Origin: Thermomonas sp.
GTDB lineage: Bacteria; Pseudomonadota; Gammaproteobacteria; Xanthomonadales; Xanthomonadaceae
NCBI RefSeq assembly: GCF_023953935.1
Contig: NZ_JAMLIW010000003.1
Coordinates: 182,001 to 246,000 of the forward strand
Reading direction: 5' to 3'
DNA length: 64,000 bases
Each line of letters opens with the position of its first letter. The first letter of the stretch is position 1. Under the pieces are notes generated by a model. That model ran no database searches. It saw nothing but the letters and a program-made list of their open reading frames with translations, and was not told where the DNA came from. Both the position numbers and the translations under genes were made by a program. Positions 52,390-62,484 of this stretch are shown here, one piece after another.

Positions 52390-54552
52390 ATGCACGCCGC
52401 TGCCGTCCCCACCGTTTCCGGCTATGCCGACGCTCTGGCGCGCGTCCCGGAAGGCGCGCTGCCCGAGGCATTGGCGGCTTTCTGGCTGGAGCGGGCCAAC
52501 GCCGGCGCGGCGATGCGTGATCGCGGCGAAGTGCTGATCGATACCCTGACGATCCTGGATTCACTGCATGCCGATGCCGAGGTGATCGCGGCGGCACTGC
52601 TGGATGCCGCGATGGATCTGGCCGAGGCCACCCGGCAGGCCGGGCTCGACATCCCGGAGCGCCTGCGAATCCTGCTCGAAGGCCAACGCGCCGCCAGTCG
52701 GGTCTGGGCGCTGCACCGCAGCCACGGCGGCGGCCGCAATCCCGAGGGCATGCGTCGACTGCTGCTGGCGCTGGTGCGCGACTTGCGGGTGGTGACGATC
52801 GTGCTGGCGCGCCAGCTGGCGCGCATGCGCGCGGCCTGGAGGCTGCCGGAACCCGAGCAGCAGGCGCTGGCGAAGCTGACCCGTGACATCCACGCGCCGC
52901 TGGCCAACCGGCTCGGTATCGGCCAACTGAAGTGGGAGCTGGAGGACCTCGCTTTCCGCATCCTGCAACCGGCGGACTACCTCCAGATCGCGCGGCTGCT
53001 GGACGACAGCCGCGGTGGTCGCGAGCGCTTCGTACTCAAGGTGGTCAAGCAACTTCGCGCCGCGCTGCTGGCGCAGGGCATGGACGCGGACGTGGCCGGT
53101 CGTCCGAAGCACATCTACAGCATCTGGCGGAAGATGCGGCGCAAAGGCGTGGGCATCGACGAACTCTATGACCTGCGCGCGGTGCGGGTGCTGGTGGACG
53201 ACGTCCCGTCCTGCTACGCCGCGCTGGGGCAGGTGCACGCGATGTGGGTACCGATCCCCAGCGAGTTCGACGACTACATTGCCAGACCGAAGCCGAACGG
53301 GTACCGTTCCTTGCATACCGCGGTGATCGGTCCGGAGGGCAAGACCCTCGAAGTCCAGATCCGCACCCGCGAGATGCATGCCCAGGCCGATCTGGGCGTG
53401 GCCGCCCACTGGCGCTACAAGGAAGGCAGCAGCGCCGGCGGGGCGGCGATGGACAAGCGCATCGCCTGGATGCGCAAGCTGCTGGAACAGGCCGCCGAGG
53501 CCGCCCGCGAAGGCGAGCCGGCGCCGCTGCAGGGCGTGGACAGTGACCTGATCGAAGACCGGGTGTATGCGCTCACGCCCAAGGGCGAAGTGATCGACCT
53601 GCCGCAGGGCGGCACCGTGCTCGATTTCGCATACGCGGTTCACACGATGGTCGGGCACCGCTGCCGGGGCGCCAAGGTCGACGGCCGGATCGTGCCGCTG
53701 TCGCATGCGCTGCACACCGGGCAACGGGTCGAGATCCTCACCGGCAAGATCCCCGACCCGAGCCGTGACTGGCTGCTGGCCAGTAGTGGCTTCCTCGCCA
53801 GCTCGCGCTCGCGAGAGAAAGTGCGCTCCTGGTTCAACAAGCTCGATCGCGAGCGCAATCTGCAGGCGGGGCGCGATTTGCTGGATCACGACCTGCGCCG
53901 GATGGGCCTGCTGCACGCCGACCTGGCGCCGGTGCTGGCACGCTTCAACGCCCAGACCGAGGACGACCTGCTGGTGGCGGTGGCGCTGGGGGACGTCGGG
54001 CCTGGCCAGGTCGGCCGGTCGCTGCTGGAACTGGAGAAACCCGCGCCACCGCCGGAGCCGCCGTCTGCGCCCCTCACGCCGGCCGAAGGCGTGACGGCGC
54101 GCAGCGCCGGCACCGTCACCGTGCAGGGCGTGGACAACCTGCTGGCGCAGGTAGCGCGCTGCTGCCAGCCGCTGCCGGGCGAGGCCATCGTCGGCTACCT
54201 GACCCGCGCGCGCGGGGTCAGCGTCCACCGCCCGGACTGCGCCGCTTTCCTGCGGCTGGTGGCGAAAGAGCCGGCGCGTGCGCTGCCGGTGGAGTGGGGC
54301 GCGCGCCAGAGCGGGCAGAGCGTGGCGATCCGGATCGAGGCGCTCGACCGCAAGGCTTTGCTCAAGGACATCACCACCCTGATGGCCCAGCTGGGGGTCC
54401 ACGTCCTCGGGCTGAACGCGGAGCAGAGGCGCGGCGGCCATGGCCAGGTGCGGATCGCTCTGCATGCGCGGGTGGCCGATTTCGGCCAGCTCGGGCTGCT
54501 GCTGGCCCGGCTGGAATCGTTGCCCGGCGTGCGCTCGGCGCGCCGGGATTGA
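52390..54552 (+). CDS. relA: (p)ppGpp synthetase RelA
   Basis: Ribosome-associated stringent-response alarmone synthetase, 720 residues (E. coli RelA 744). The N-terminal pseudo-hydrolase domain has LDSLHADAEVIAAALL where HD residues are absent, as in monofunctional RelA. The synthetase has GRPKHIYSIWRKMRRKG, YDLRAVRVLVDD, PSEFDDYIARPKPNGYRSLH and LEVQIRTREMH. TGS (VYALTPKGEVIDLPQGGTVL), zinc-finger-like CCQPLPGE and a C-terminal ACT follow. Start ATG at 52390; the frame also opens upstream at 52342 inside the hrpA end. It uncouples growth from amino-acid supply. Confidence 0.96.
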   Translation: MHAAAVPTVSGYADALARVPEGALPEALAAFWLERANAGAAMRDRGEVLIDTLTILDSLHADAEVIAAALLDAAMDLAEATRQAGLDIPERLRILLEGQRAASRVWALHRSHGGGRNPEGMRRLLLALVRDLRVVTIVLARQLARMRAAWRLPEPEQQALAKLTRDIHAPLANRLGIGQLKWELEDLAFRILQPADYLQIARLLDDSRGGRERFVLKVVKQLRAALLAQGMDADVAGRPKHIYSIWRKMRRKGVGIDELYDLRAVRVLVDDVPSCYAALGQVHAMWVPIPSEFDDYIARPKPNGYRSLHTAVIGPEGKTLEVQIRTREMHAQADLGVAAHWRYKEGSSAGGAAMDKRIAWMRKLLEQAAEAAREGEPAPLQGVDSDLIEDRVYALTPKGEVIDLPQGGTVLDFAYAVHTMVGHRCRGAKVDGRIVPLSHALHTGQRVEILTGKIPDPSRDWLLASSGFLASSRSREKVRSWFNKLDRERNLQAGRDLLDHDLRRMGLLHADLAPVLARFNAQTEDDLLVAVALGDVGPGQVGRSLLELEKPAPPPEPPSAPLTPAEGVTARSAGTVTVQGVDNLLAQVARCCQPLPGEAIVGYLTRARGVSVHRPDCAAFLRLVAKEPARALPVEWGARQSGQSVAIRIEALDRKALLKDITTLMAQLGVHVLGLNAEQRRGGHGQVRIALHARVADFGQLGLLLARLESLPGVRSARRD

Positions 54553-54646
54553 GGGCGCTGCCTGCGCGGGTTCAAGGCAGCGTCATCCGACTGCGCTAGA
54601 CTGCTCGCGGCTGTGCCAGTGACGCTCAGGAGTTCCCAGTTCGCCC

Positions 54647-57136
54647 ATGCCCCGGATCGAAGACGATGACCTGCGCGACGGGGACGACGACGAGGTCGGC
54701 GCGGACGATGAAGGCAGCGGTTGGCACGGCGGTCTGCTGCGCTTGGGACTGCTGGGCCTGGCCCTGCTGCTGGGTTTCCTGATTCCGTATCTGCTCTATC
54801 TCAACCACGAGGTGGGCGAACGCTTCGGCAAATTGCGCTGGCAGGTGCCGACCCGGGTCTACGCCCGCCCGCTGGTGCTGCGGGACGGGCTGGCGATGGA
54901 CGCCCAGACCCTGCAAATCGAACTGCATGCGGCCGGCTACCGGGCCGGCAACGGCAAGGCGCCGGGCAGCTACGCCCGCGATGGCGCGCGCTGGCGGATT
55001 TCCAGCCGTGGCTATGACGATATCGACGGCCGGGTGGCGCCGGCGGTGGTCGAGGTGACGCTGGCTGGCAGCACGGTGGCGACGATCCGCGATGTTTCCG
55101 GCAGGCGCATGCTGCGCAGCGCGCGCATGGATCCGGCCCGGATCGCGACCTTGTACGGCCAGCTGCAGGAGGAGCGCCGGCTGGTGCGGATCGACGAAGT
55201 CCCGGAGCTGCTGGTCACGGGGCTGCAGGCGGTGGAGGACCGCGATTTCAATCACCACATCGGCGTCGATTTCAGCGGCATGCTGCGCGCGGTCTTCGTC
55301 AACATCAAATCCGGCGGCGAGACCCGCCAGGGGGCCAGCACCCTGACCCAGCAGCTGGCGCGCAGCGGCCTGCTCGGGATCGGCAAGGAGCAGACTTACC
55401 GGCGCAAGTTCAAGGAAATCCTGTTCGCGCTGCTGCTCGAGGCGCGCTACGACAAGCGCACGATCATGGAGGCCTACCTCAACCAGGTCGACCTTGGCCA
55501 GAACGGCGCCCAGTCCATCCGTGGCGTCGCCGCCGCATCCGAATTCTGGTTCGGCAAGGACCTGAAGAGCCTGTCGTCAGAACAAATCGCGCTGCTGATC
55601 GGCATGGTCAAGGGACCGTCCTGGTACAACCCTCGGCGCAATCCGGAACGTGCGCTGGAACGCCGCAACTTCGTCCTCAAGCAGATGTTGGACACCCACC
55701 TAATCGATGCGGCGAGCTACCACCGCGCGGTCGCGGCCCCGCTCGGCGTGACGGCCACGCCCGGCACGCCCAATGCCAATCGTTTCCCGGCCTACGTCGA
55801 TCTCGTGCGCAAGCAGCTGGCGCGCGATTACCCGGCGGACCAGCTTTCCGGCGCCGGCCTGATCGTGATGAGCGGCATGTCTCCTTCTGCCCAAGGCTAT
55901 GCCGAGGGGGCGGTGCAGCGCACCTTGACCGCGCTGGATCGCCGCGGCCGGCCGCCGCTGCAGACCGGGTTGGTGATGACCGATGTCCACAACGGCGACG
56001 TGCTGGCGGTGGTCGGTTCCCGGGAGTTCACCCAGCCCGGCTTCAATCGCGCGGTGGATGCGCGACGCCCGGTCGGCTCGCTGTTGAAACCGTTCGTCTA
56101 CCTGCTGGCGTTTTCGCAACCGGACAAGTGGTCATTGGCGACGACCATCAGCGATGCCCCGGTCGAGGTCGGGCTCGGTCGTGGGCGGAAGTGGAAGCCG
56201 GGCAATGCCGACGGGCGCAGCCATGGCGACGTGGCCCTGGTCGATGCGCTGGCGCACAGCTACAACCAGGCAACCGTGCGGCTCGGGATGGCAGTGGGCA
56301 CGCAGCGGCTGGCGGATCTGATCCACGTCCTGACCGGGGTCACGACCAATCCGCAGCCCGCGCTGATCCTCGGGGCCACCGATCAGAGCCCGTTCATGAT
56401 GGCGCAGCTCTACGAGTTCCTCGCCTCGGAAGGCGAGATCCATCCACTGCACGCGGTGCGCGGTGTGCTCGATGCGCGGGGTCGCGCGATCAAGCGCTAC
56501 GACAGCTCGGTGCCGCCGGCGCAGCCGGGCGACTCGCTGGCCGCGCGCCTGGTCGGCAATGCGCTGCAATTCGTCGTCACCTCGGGAACCGCGACCGGAT
56601 TGCTGCGTGATGGCCTCGGGCGGCTGGCGCCGGCCGGCAAGACCGGCACCAGCAACGATGGCCGCGACAGCTGGTTCGCCGGCTATACCGGTGACCACCT
56701 CGCGGTGGTCTGGGTAGGCAATGACGAAAACAAGCCGACCGGGTTGTTCGGCGCGTCCGGCGGGATGCGGGTCTGGGCCGACATCTTCCGGCGCATGCCG
56801 AGCGCGCCGCTGCGGTTGTCCAACGCCGGCATCGACTGGCGCTGGGTGCTGGACGGCCAGAGCACCGATCCGGATTGTCCCGGCGCCCGGCACCTCCCGT
56901 TCGTGGCCGGGCACGCGCCCGCCTATCAGCCTTGCCAGTACCCACCGCCGCAGGAGTTCGATGAATTCGGCAACCCGCTGCCGTCGCCGGATGATGCCAG
57001 CGGCGATCCGCTGGAGCGTGCCGGTCAGTTCTTCCGGGGCCTGTTCGGCGGTGATGATCCGGCCAAACGGGAACCGCCGCCGCCGCAGCCGCCGGCACCG
57101 CCCCCGCAGACGCCCGTGGCGCCACCAGTCCAGTGA
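54647..57136 (+). CDS. mrcB: Bifunctional penicillin-binding protein 1B
   Basis: Class A PBP that polymerises and cross-links peptidoglycan, 829 residues. An acidic cytoplasmic N-terminus precedes one transmembrane helix (LGLLGLALLLGFLIPYLLYL), the UB2H-like region, the GT51 glycosyltransferase (VEDRDFNHHIGVDFSG with catalytic Glu, GASTLTQQLARS) and the transpeptidase with SxxK in VGSLLKPF, SYN and KTGTS. The C-terminal tail is Pro-rich. It lies 94 bp after relA; a GTG start of the next gene overlaps its stop by 4 bp. Confidence 0.96.
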   Translation: MPRIEDDDLRDGDDDEVGADDEGSGWHGGLLRLGLLGLALLLGFLIPYLLYLNHEVGERFGKLRWQVPTRVYARPLVLRDGLAMDAQTLQIELHAAGYRAGNGKAPGSYARDGARWRISSRGYDDIDGRVAPAVVEVTLAGSTVATIRDVSGRRMLRSARMDPARIATLYGQLQEERRLVRIDEVPELLVTGLQAVEDRDFNHHIGVDFSGMLRAVFVNIKSGGETRQGASTLTQQLARSGLLGIGKEQTYRRKFKEILFALLLEARYDKRTIMEAYLNQVDLGQNGAQSIRGVAAASEFWFGKDLKSLSSEQIALLIGMVKGPSWYNPRRNPERALERRNFVLKQMLDTHLIDAASYHRAVAAPLGVTATPGTPNANRFPAYVDLVRKQLARDYPADQLSGAGLIVMSGMSPSAQGYAEGAVQRTLTALDRRGRPPLQTGLVMTDVHNGDVLAVVGSREFTQPGFNRAVDARRPVGSLLKPFVYLLAFSQPDKWSLATTISDAPVEVGLGRGRKWKPGNADGRSHGDVALVDALAHSYNQATVRLGMAVGTQRLADLIHVLTGVTTNPQPALILGATDQSPFMMAQLYEFLASEGEIHPLHAVRGVLDARGRAIKRYDSSVPPAQPGDSLAARLVGNALQFVVTSGTATGLLRDGLGRLAPAGKTGTSNDGRDSWFAGYTGDHLAVVWVGNDENKPTGLFGASGGMRVWADIFRRMPSAPLRLSNAGIDWRWVLDGQSTDPDCPGARHLPFVAGHAPAYQPCQYPPPQEFDEFGNPLPSPDDASGDPLERAGQFFRGLFGGDDPAKREPPPPQPPAPPPQTPVAPPVQ

Positions 57137-59148
57137 GTTCTCCAGCGCCCGGCCAGGAGCGGCTTGCGGTTGAGGTCAGTGCCGCGCTCGCGGCCGGCTC
57201 GGCGCTGGCCGGCTGTTTCCCCGGGTTCACGGAACGCCCGGCCCAGCAGCGGCTGGCCGCGGAAATCGCGGACACCGTCGAGGCACGCGCCATCCTGCTT
57301 GCCGAGGCCGGTACCGGCACCGGCAAGACCTTCGCCTATCTCGTCCCGATCCTGCTGTCGGGCGCCCGCACGATCGTTTCGACCGGAACCCGCGCGCTGC
57401 AGGACCAGTTGTTCCTGCGCGACCTGCCGCGGGTGCGCGAAGCGCTGGGCGTCGAGTGCAAGGTGGCGCTGCTCAAGGGGCGCGCCAATTACCTGTGCCA
57501 CTACCGCCTGGAACAGACCCGGGAGGATCCGCGTTTCCAGCGCGGCCCGCTGGCGGCACAATTGCAACAGATCGTCGACTGGAGCCGGCAGACCCGCAGC
57601 GGTGACCTGGCCGAGCTCGACGGTCTGCCGGAGGATTCACCGCTGCTGCCGCAGGTGACATCGACCGCCGAAAACTGCCTTGGCACCGCCTGCGCGTTCT
57701 GGAACGAGTGCTTCGTGGTGCGTGCCCGCCAGCGGGCGCAGGCCGCCGACCTGGTCGTGGTCAATCATCATCTCCTGCTGGCCGACCTGGCGCTGAAGGA
57801 GGAAGGCTTCGGTGAAATCCTGCCCGGCGCGCAGGCCTACGTGGTCGATGAAGCCCACCAGCTTCCCGAACTTGCCGCCCAGTTCTTCGGGGAAGCCACC
57901 AGCCTGCGTGCGCTGACCGAGCTGGCCACCGATGTGATTGGCGAGTGCCGCCATCTGGCGGGCGCGTTGGCCAGCGTGCAGGGGCCGGCACGGGCGCTGG
58001 AGCTGGCGGCGCGTGCCGCCCGTGCGGCGATGGAAGTCCTGCCTGCGCGCGGCACCGCGTCGCGGGCGCTGGCGGCGGTGGACGTGGAGTCGGCCTTTGC
58101 GGCGCTGGTTGCGGCGCTGCGGAAGCTGTCGGACACACTGGAGCCGCTGCGCGAGGCGACGGCCGGATTCGATGCCTGCCGGCTGCGCGCGACGCTGTTG
58201 CTGGCCCGGCTCGAACGCTGGCTGGCAACACCGGAGGCAGCGCTGGCTCTTGATGAGGCCCGTGCCGATGCAGGCAACGCTGCGGCAGACGTGGACGCGG
58301 ATCCCGACTTGCGTGTTTCCGTGCACTGGTACGAGCTGACCCCGCGCGGTTTCCGCTTGCAGCGCACGCCGCTGGACGTGTCCGAGCCGCTGCGGGCGCA
58401 CCGCGAACGCTCGCACGCGGCCTGGGTGTTCACATCGGCGACGCTCGCGGTGGCCGGCAGCTTTCGCCACGCCGCCCGTCGTCTTGGCATCAGCCAAGCG
58501 CGTGAGTTGATCGAACCCAGCCCCTTCGACTGGCCGCGGCAGGCGCTGTGCTACCTGCCGCCGAACCTGCCGGAGCCGTCCGCGCGCGACTACACGCGCA
58601 GCGTGGTCGCCGCAATACTGCCGGTGCTGGAGGCCTCCGGCGGTCGCGCATTTCTGCTGTTTGCCTCGCATCGTGCCCTGCGCGAGGCCGAGGACTGCCT
58701 GCGCGACGCCCCTTGGCCGCTGTTCGTGCAGGGCAGTGAACCGCGCCACGCGCTGCTGCAGCGCTTTCGTGCTTCCGGCAATGGCGTTCTGCTGGGCACT
58801 GCCAGCTTCCGCGAGGGCGTGGACGTGGCCGGCGCGGCGCTCAGCGTGGTGGTGATCGACAAGCTGCCGTTCGCGGCGCCCGACGACCCGGTCTTCGAGG
58901 CCCGACTCGACGCGATCCGCCGGGCTGGCGGCAACCCGTTCCGCGACGAGCAGCTGCCGCAGGCGGTGATTGCGCTCAAGCAGGGCGCGGGGCGGCTGAT
59001 CCGCACCGAGACCGACCGCGGCGTGCTGGTGTTGTGCGACCCGCGGCTGCGCGGCCGATCCTACGGGCGCACTTTCCTCGATTCCCTGCCGCCGATGCCT
59101 TTGACCCAGTCCATTGGCGACGTGGCGGCATTTTTCGCTGGTTCATAA
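57133..59148 (+). CDS. yoaA: YoaA-like ATP-dependent DNA helicase (DinG/XPD family)
   Basis: Iron-sulfur superfamily 2 5'-3' DNA helicase related to DinG and XPD, 671 residues. Walker A is LAEAGTGTGKTFAYL. Four cysteines of the Fe-S domain are in ANYLCHYRL, TENCLGTACAFWNECF. The DEAH box is VVDEAHQLPEL; HTSATL-like VFTSATLAVAG and motif VI QGAGRLIRTETDRG follow. The GTG start overlaps the mrcB stop. tsaB starts at its stop codon. In E. coli the same pair is yoaA-tsaB, supporting the name over dinG. Confidence 0.92.
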   Translation: MSSPAPGQERLAVEVSAALAAGSALAGCFPGFTERPAQQRLAAEIADTVEARAILLAEAGTGTGKTFAYLVPILLSGARTIVSTGTRALQDQLFLRDLPRVREALGVECKVALLKGRANYLCHYRLEQTREDPRFQRGPLAAQLQQIVDWSRQTRSGDLAELDGLPEDSPLLPQVTSTAENCLGTACAFWNECFVVRARQRAQAADLVVVNHHLLLADLALKEEGFGEILPGAQAYVVDEAHQLPELAAQFFGEATSLRALTELATDVIGECRHLAGALASVQGPARALELAARAARAAMEVLPARGTASRALAAVDVESAFAALVAALRKLSDTLEPLREATAGFDACRLRATLLLARLERWLATPEAALALDEARADAGNAAADVDADPDLRVSVHWYELTPRGFRLQRTPLDVSEPLRAHRERSHAAWVFTSATLAVAGSFRHAARRLGISQARELIEPSPFDWPRQALCYLPPNLPEPSARDYTRSVVAAILPVLEASGGRAFLLFASHRALREAEDCLRDAPWPLFVQGSEPRHALLQRFRASGNGVLLGTASFREGVDVAGAALSVVVIDKLPFAAPDDPVFEARLDAIRRAGGNPFRDEQLPQAVIALKQGAGRLIRTETDRGVLVLCDPRLRGRSYGRTFLDSLPPMPLTQSIGDVAAFFAGS

Positions 59149-59870
59149 TGTCAGCGATGAGACTGCTTGCCTTTGAAACCGCGACCGAAGCCTGTTCGGT
59201 CGCCGTCTGGGCCGATGGCCAGGTGCTGGAACGTTTCGAGATCGCCCCGCGCCGGCACGCGGAGCTGGCCTTGCCCTGGGCCGAGGCGCTGCTTGCCGAA
59301 GCCGGACTGGTGCGCGCGCAGCTGGATGCGATCGCGGTCAGCCGGGGCCCGGGCGCATTTACCGGGGTGCGGCTCGGGATCGGGGTGGCCCAGGGGATCG
59401 CGCTGGCGCTGGATCGTCCGGTGGTCGCGGTTTCGACGCTGGCGGCGCTGGCGGCGAGCGCGTCCGGACCTGCGCAGGCGGCGGCCGGCCACGATATCCG
59501 CGTCCTCGCCGCCATCGACGCGCGCATGGGCGAGGTCTATTTGGGACGCTTTGCGCTGCGGGCAGGCGAGGTGGCCGGGCTGGGGCCGGAGTCGGTGCTG
59601 CGCCCGGACGCCGTCGAGCCCTTGGAAGGTGTCGGCTGGCTGGCTGTGGGCACCGGGTTTGCCGCGGCTGGGGGCGTGTTGCAGGCCCGGTTCGCGGGTG
59701 CGCTGGCGGGCGTGGACGCACAGGCCATGCCGCACGCAGGCGCAGTGGCAAGGCTGGCTGCGGCCGCGTTCGCGCGCGGCGAAGCCGTGGCGCCGGAGCG
59801 GATCGAACCTGCCTACCTGCGCGACAACGTGGCGCTCACCCTGGCTGAACAGCGGCGGCGTGCGCCCTGA
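59148..59870 (+). CDS. tsaB: tRNA t6A biosynthesis protein TsaB
   Basis: Scaffold partner of TsaD in making threonylcarbamoyladenosine at position 37 of ANN-decoding tRNAs. The 240-residue ASKHA-fold protein has RLLAFETATEACSVAVW, the conserved VSRGPGAFTGVRLGIGVAQG and the C-terminal IEPAYLRDNVA. The ATG at 59148 overlaps the yoaA stop (TAATG), implying coupling; an ATG three codons later (59157) is the alternative and more conserved start. Confidence 0.94.
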   Translation: MSAMRLLAFETATEACSVAVWADGQVLERFEIAPRRHAELALPWAEALLAEAGLVRAQLDAIAVSRGPGAFTGVRLGIGVAQGIALALDRPVVAVSTLAALAASASGPAQAAAGHDIRVLAAIDARMGEVYLGRFALRAGEVAGLGPESVLRPDAVEPLEGVGWLAVGTGFAAAGGVLQARFAGALAGVDAQAMPHAGAVARLAAAAFARGEAVAPERIEPAYLRDNVALTLAEQRRRAP

Positions 59871-59932
59871 GCCTCACGGGCCGTCACTTTGCGTTATCCT
59901 TCGGGAACGAGCCCCTTGATGCAAGCGAATTG

Positions 59933-60436
59933 ATGCAAGCAAAACCCGTGACGTCGAGACATCTGATTTTCCTCGCCGCATTGGCCCTGGCTCCGGCATT
60001 CGCCGCTGACGTGCCCTACAACGGACACACGCTGGAAATTGCCGATGGTCAGGACAATGGCCCGATCCAGCGCATGCTCAGCGCGCAGTACACCATCCCG
60101 GGAACCGGCGCCGACATCATCAATAAAGCGCAGACCTGTGCGGGCGGGGTTGCCGGCCTGACCGTGGAATCGTCCGCGCCCGAGGCTGGCACGCTGGTGC
60201 TGCGGGCCACGACCGATTACCGCTCGGGGTTTTCGAGCTGGACGATTCGCAGCCGGCTCGATTTTGGCGCGGCCGATGCCGCTTTCCGCATCGCCGCCAC
60301 GGAGATCGCGGTTCGGCAGGGCTCGGGAGACGAGGCGGCCTTCGCGCCGCTGGCCAAGGGCGCCTCCGGCTGGGAGAAAGGCCTGGACGCCCTGCTCGGG
60401 GTGGAAAACAAGCTGGTCGACTGCCTGTACCGCTGA
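59933..60436 (+). CDS. Periplasmic protein of unknown function
   Basis: 167 residues with a signal peptide (HLIFLAALALAPAFA, cleavage before ADVPYNG). The mature part of about 140 residues contains two Cys (TCAGG and DCLYR), which may form a disulfide, and ends EKGLDALLGVENKLVDCLYR. I do not recognise a family. The ATG at 59933 is preceded by a TTG used only if the start is shifted by one codon. A direct repeat TTGATGCAAGC flanks the start. It converges on the TonB-like gene. Confidence 0.65.
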   Translation: MQAKPVTSRHLIFLAALALAPAFAADVPYNGHTLEIADGQDNGPIQRMLSAQYTIPGTGADIINKAQTCAGGVAGLTVESSAPEAGTLVLRATTDYRSGFSSWTIRSRLDFGAADAAFRIAATEIAVRQGSGDEAAFAPLAKGASGWEKGLDALLGVENKLVDCLYR

Positions 60437-60480
60437 AGTTCGGGCGCCTGAGCGCGCCGGGAAGCTCGGCCCTGCGCAGG

Positions 60481-61368
60481 TCAGCGATCGATCAGCTCGC
60501 CGCCCGGCAGGAATTGCCAGGTGCGGGTGACGTGGAGGATGTCGGGGTCCTCGCGGGTCTTGGGCAGCGGCGCGAACGGCTCGGACAGGCGGACGATCCG
60601 TTGCGCGGCCTCGTCCAGCATGGGGATGTGGCTGGAGCGGATGATCTTGATGCTTTCGACGCTGCCGTCGCGGCGCACTCCGACGCTGATCACCACAACC
60701 CCGCCGATGTGGCGACGGCGCGCCTCGTCCGGGTAATTCAGGTTGCCCACCCGCTCCACCCGGTTCACCCAGCCGCGCAGGTATTGCGCCCATTCGTATT
60801 CCTTGGTGCTGGCCGACACGAACTTGCGTTTGGGACGGCGCGCATACTGCTCGGAACGCAGCTCAATTTCCGCGGCCAGCCGCGCCATTTCGATGTCGTG
60901 ATCGATCTTCTCGCGCCCGCGCGGCGCGGTGGTGGCATCGGCGTCGGGGCGGCTCAGTGGCTCGGGCAATGCGGTCTCGCCGCGCGTCGAGGCGACGATG
61001 CGGTCGCGCGGTGGCGGGCTCGGGGCCGGCGACTGCACGTGCAGCGGGCGCGGCGCCAGTCCGTCCTCCGGCTGCGGCAATGGCCCGGCCTGCGGGGCGC
61101 TGGGGCGACTGCTCTTGTCGTGCTCGCCGCCGCCCTGGTTGCTGGCCTGGGCGAGGAAGTCCGCCTGCTTTGGCGTCAGCGGGGTCTGGACCCGGGTCTG
61201 GATCACGTCCAGGGTGGGCACCAGCGGCGCCGCGTCCTCGAGGGTGAAGCCGATGCCGAAGATCACCATCGCATGCACCAGCACCGACAGCACCACGGTC
61301 GCGCGCATCCGCTCGACCTCGCCGATGCGCGGCGGTGGCGGAACGACCGGGGCGGGCGTGCTGGCCAT
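60481..61368 (-). CDS. TonB-like energy-transducing protein
   Basis: Inner-membrane protein of 295 residues that would couple proton motive force to outer-membrane receptors. One N-terminal transmembrane helix (ATVVLSVLVHAMVIFGIGF), a Pro/Arg-rich periplasmic spacer and a C-terminal TonB domain (LNYPDEARRRHIGGVVVISV, RSSHIPMLDEAAQRIVRL, WQFLPGGELID). No exbB/exbD is near. The start overlaps the gshB stop (ATGA). The gene order gshB-tonB beside pilG is common in Xanthomonadaceae. Whether it is the main siderophore TonB cannot be said. Confidence 0.88.
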   Translation of the reverse strand: MASTPAPVVPPPPRIGEVERMRATVVLSVLVHAMVIFGIGFTLEDAAPLVPTLDVIQTRVQTPLTPKQADFLAQASNQGGGEHDKSSRPSAPQAGPLPQPEDGLAPRPLHVQSPAPSPPPRDRIVASTRGETALPEPLSRPDADATTAPRGREKIDHDIEMARLAAEIELRSEQYARRPKRKFVSASTKEYEWAQYLRGWVNRVERVGNLNYPDEARRRHIGGVVVISVGVRRDGSVESIKIIRSSHIPMLDEAAQRIVRLSEPFAPLPKTREDPDILHVTRTWQFLPGGELIDR

Positions 61369-62330
61369 CAGCCGCCGACCAGCGCTTCGATGCGGTCGAA
61401 CAGGGTGCCGGCGATGTTCAGGCCGAACTGTTTGTCCAGTTCACGGATGCAGGTCGGGCTGGTGACGTTGACTTCGGTGAGATGGTCGCCGATCACGTCC
61501 AGGCCGACGAACAGCATCCCGCGTTCACGCATCAGCGGTCCGACCTGGGCGGCGATCCAGCGGTCGCGGTCGCTCAGCGGGCGACCCTCGCCGCGGCCAC
61601 CGGCAGCGAGGTTGCCGCGGAACTCATCTCCCTGCGGGATCCGCGCCAGGCAGTAGTCCACCGGTTCGCCGTCAACCAGCAGGATGCGTTTGTCGCCGGC
61701 GGCGATCTCGGGCAGGTAGCGCTGCGCAAGCGCGAGCTGGCGCCCGCCTTCAGTCAGGGTTTCCAGGATCACGTTGAGGTTGGGGTCGCCGGCATGGGTG
61801 CGGAAGATCGAACGCCCGCCCATGCCGTCCAGCGGCTTCAGGATTGCCTCGCCCAGTTCGTGCACGAAGGCCTTGAGCGCCTTGCCATCGCGGCTGACCA
61901 GGGTGGGCGGGATGCACTGCGGGAACAGCAGCGCCGCCAGCTTTTCATTGAAATCGCGCAGCCCCTGCGGATCGTTCACCACCCGCGCGCCCTGGCGCTG
62001 GGCCAGGCCGAGGATCTGGGTGTCGTGCAGATAGGCGGCATCGACCGGCGGGTCGGTGCGCATCAGCACCACCTGGCCGGGACCGAGGTCCAGCGTGGTC
62101 CAATCGCCCCGGCTGAAATGGTCGCCGTGGATGTCGCGGACGGTCAGCGCGGCGGCGCTGGCAACGGCGCGCCCGGCCCGCACCGCCAGCCCGCCGGGGC
62201 GGACGTAGTGCAGGCGGTGGCCGCGCAGTTGCGCCTCCAGCAACATCGCGAAAGTGGAGTCCTTGGCGGTCTTGATGGATTCGATCGGGTCCATCACCAC
62301 CACGACGTCAAGCGCGCTGGATTGCGGCAT
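61368..62330 (-). CDS. gshB: Glutathione synthetase
   Basis: ATP-grasp ligase joining gamma-glutamylcysteine and glycine, 320 residues (E. coli 316). It shows VVVVMDPIESIKTAKDSTFA at the N-terminus, LMRTDPPVDAAYLHDTQ, AILKPLDGMGGRSIF and VTSPTCIRELDKQFG near the end. ATG at 62330. It overlaps tonB by 3 bp and diverges from pilG, with the TTGACA-type promoter in between. Confidence 0.96.
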   Translation of the reverse strand: MPQSSALDVVVVMDPIESIKTAKDSTFAMLLEAQLRGHRLHYVRPGGLAVRAGRAVASAAALTVRDIHGDHFSRGDWTTLDLGPGQVVLMRTDPPVDAAYLHDTQILGLAQRQGARVVNDPQGLRDFNEKLAALLFPQCIPPTLVSRDGKALKAFVHELGEAILKPLDGMGGRSIFRTHAGDPNLNVILETLTEGGRQLALAQRYLPEIAAGDKRILLVDGEPVDYCLARIPQGDEFRGNLAAGGRGEGRPLSDRDRWIAAQVGPLMRERGMLFVGLDVIGDHLTEVNVTSPTCIRELDKQFGLNIAGTLFDRIEALVGG

Positions 62331-62401
62331 ACGGGCCTTCCGGGATGGGGATGGGGATGGTAGCAGGCTGCGACCGGCTGCCGGTTTCGGCCATGCGGCG
62401 C

Positions 62402-62432
62402 TTGACAGTCCGTGCGCGTGCTGGAATATAGG
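62402..62432 (+). promoter_or_regulatory. pilG promoter
   Basis: A consensus -35 TTGACA (62402-62407) is followed, after 17 bp, by AATATA (62425-62430), or TATAGG two bases later. This gives a leader of about 48 nt to the pilG ATG and probably drives pilG-pilH-pilI. Confidence 0.65.
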
Positions 62433-62484
62433 TATTCCGCAATGCGTCGGTGCGTTGCGGCAGGCAATCGCCAAAGGGGACTAC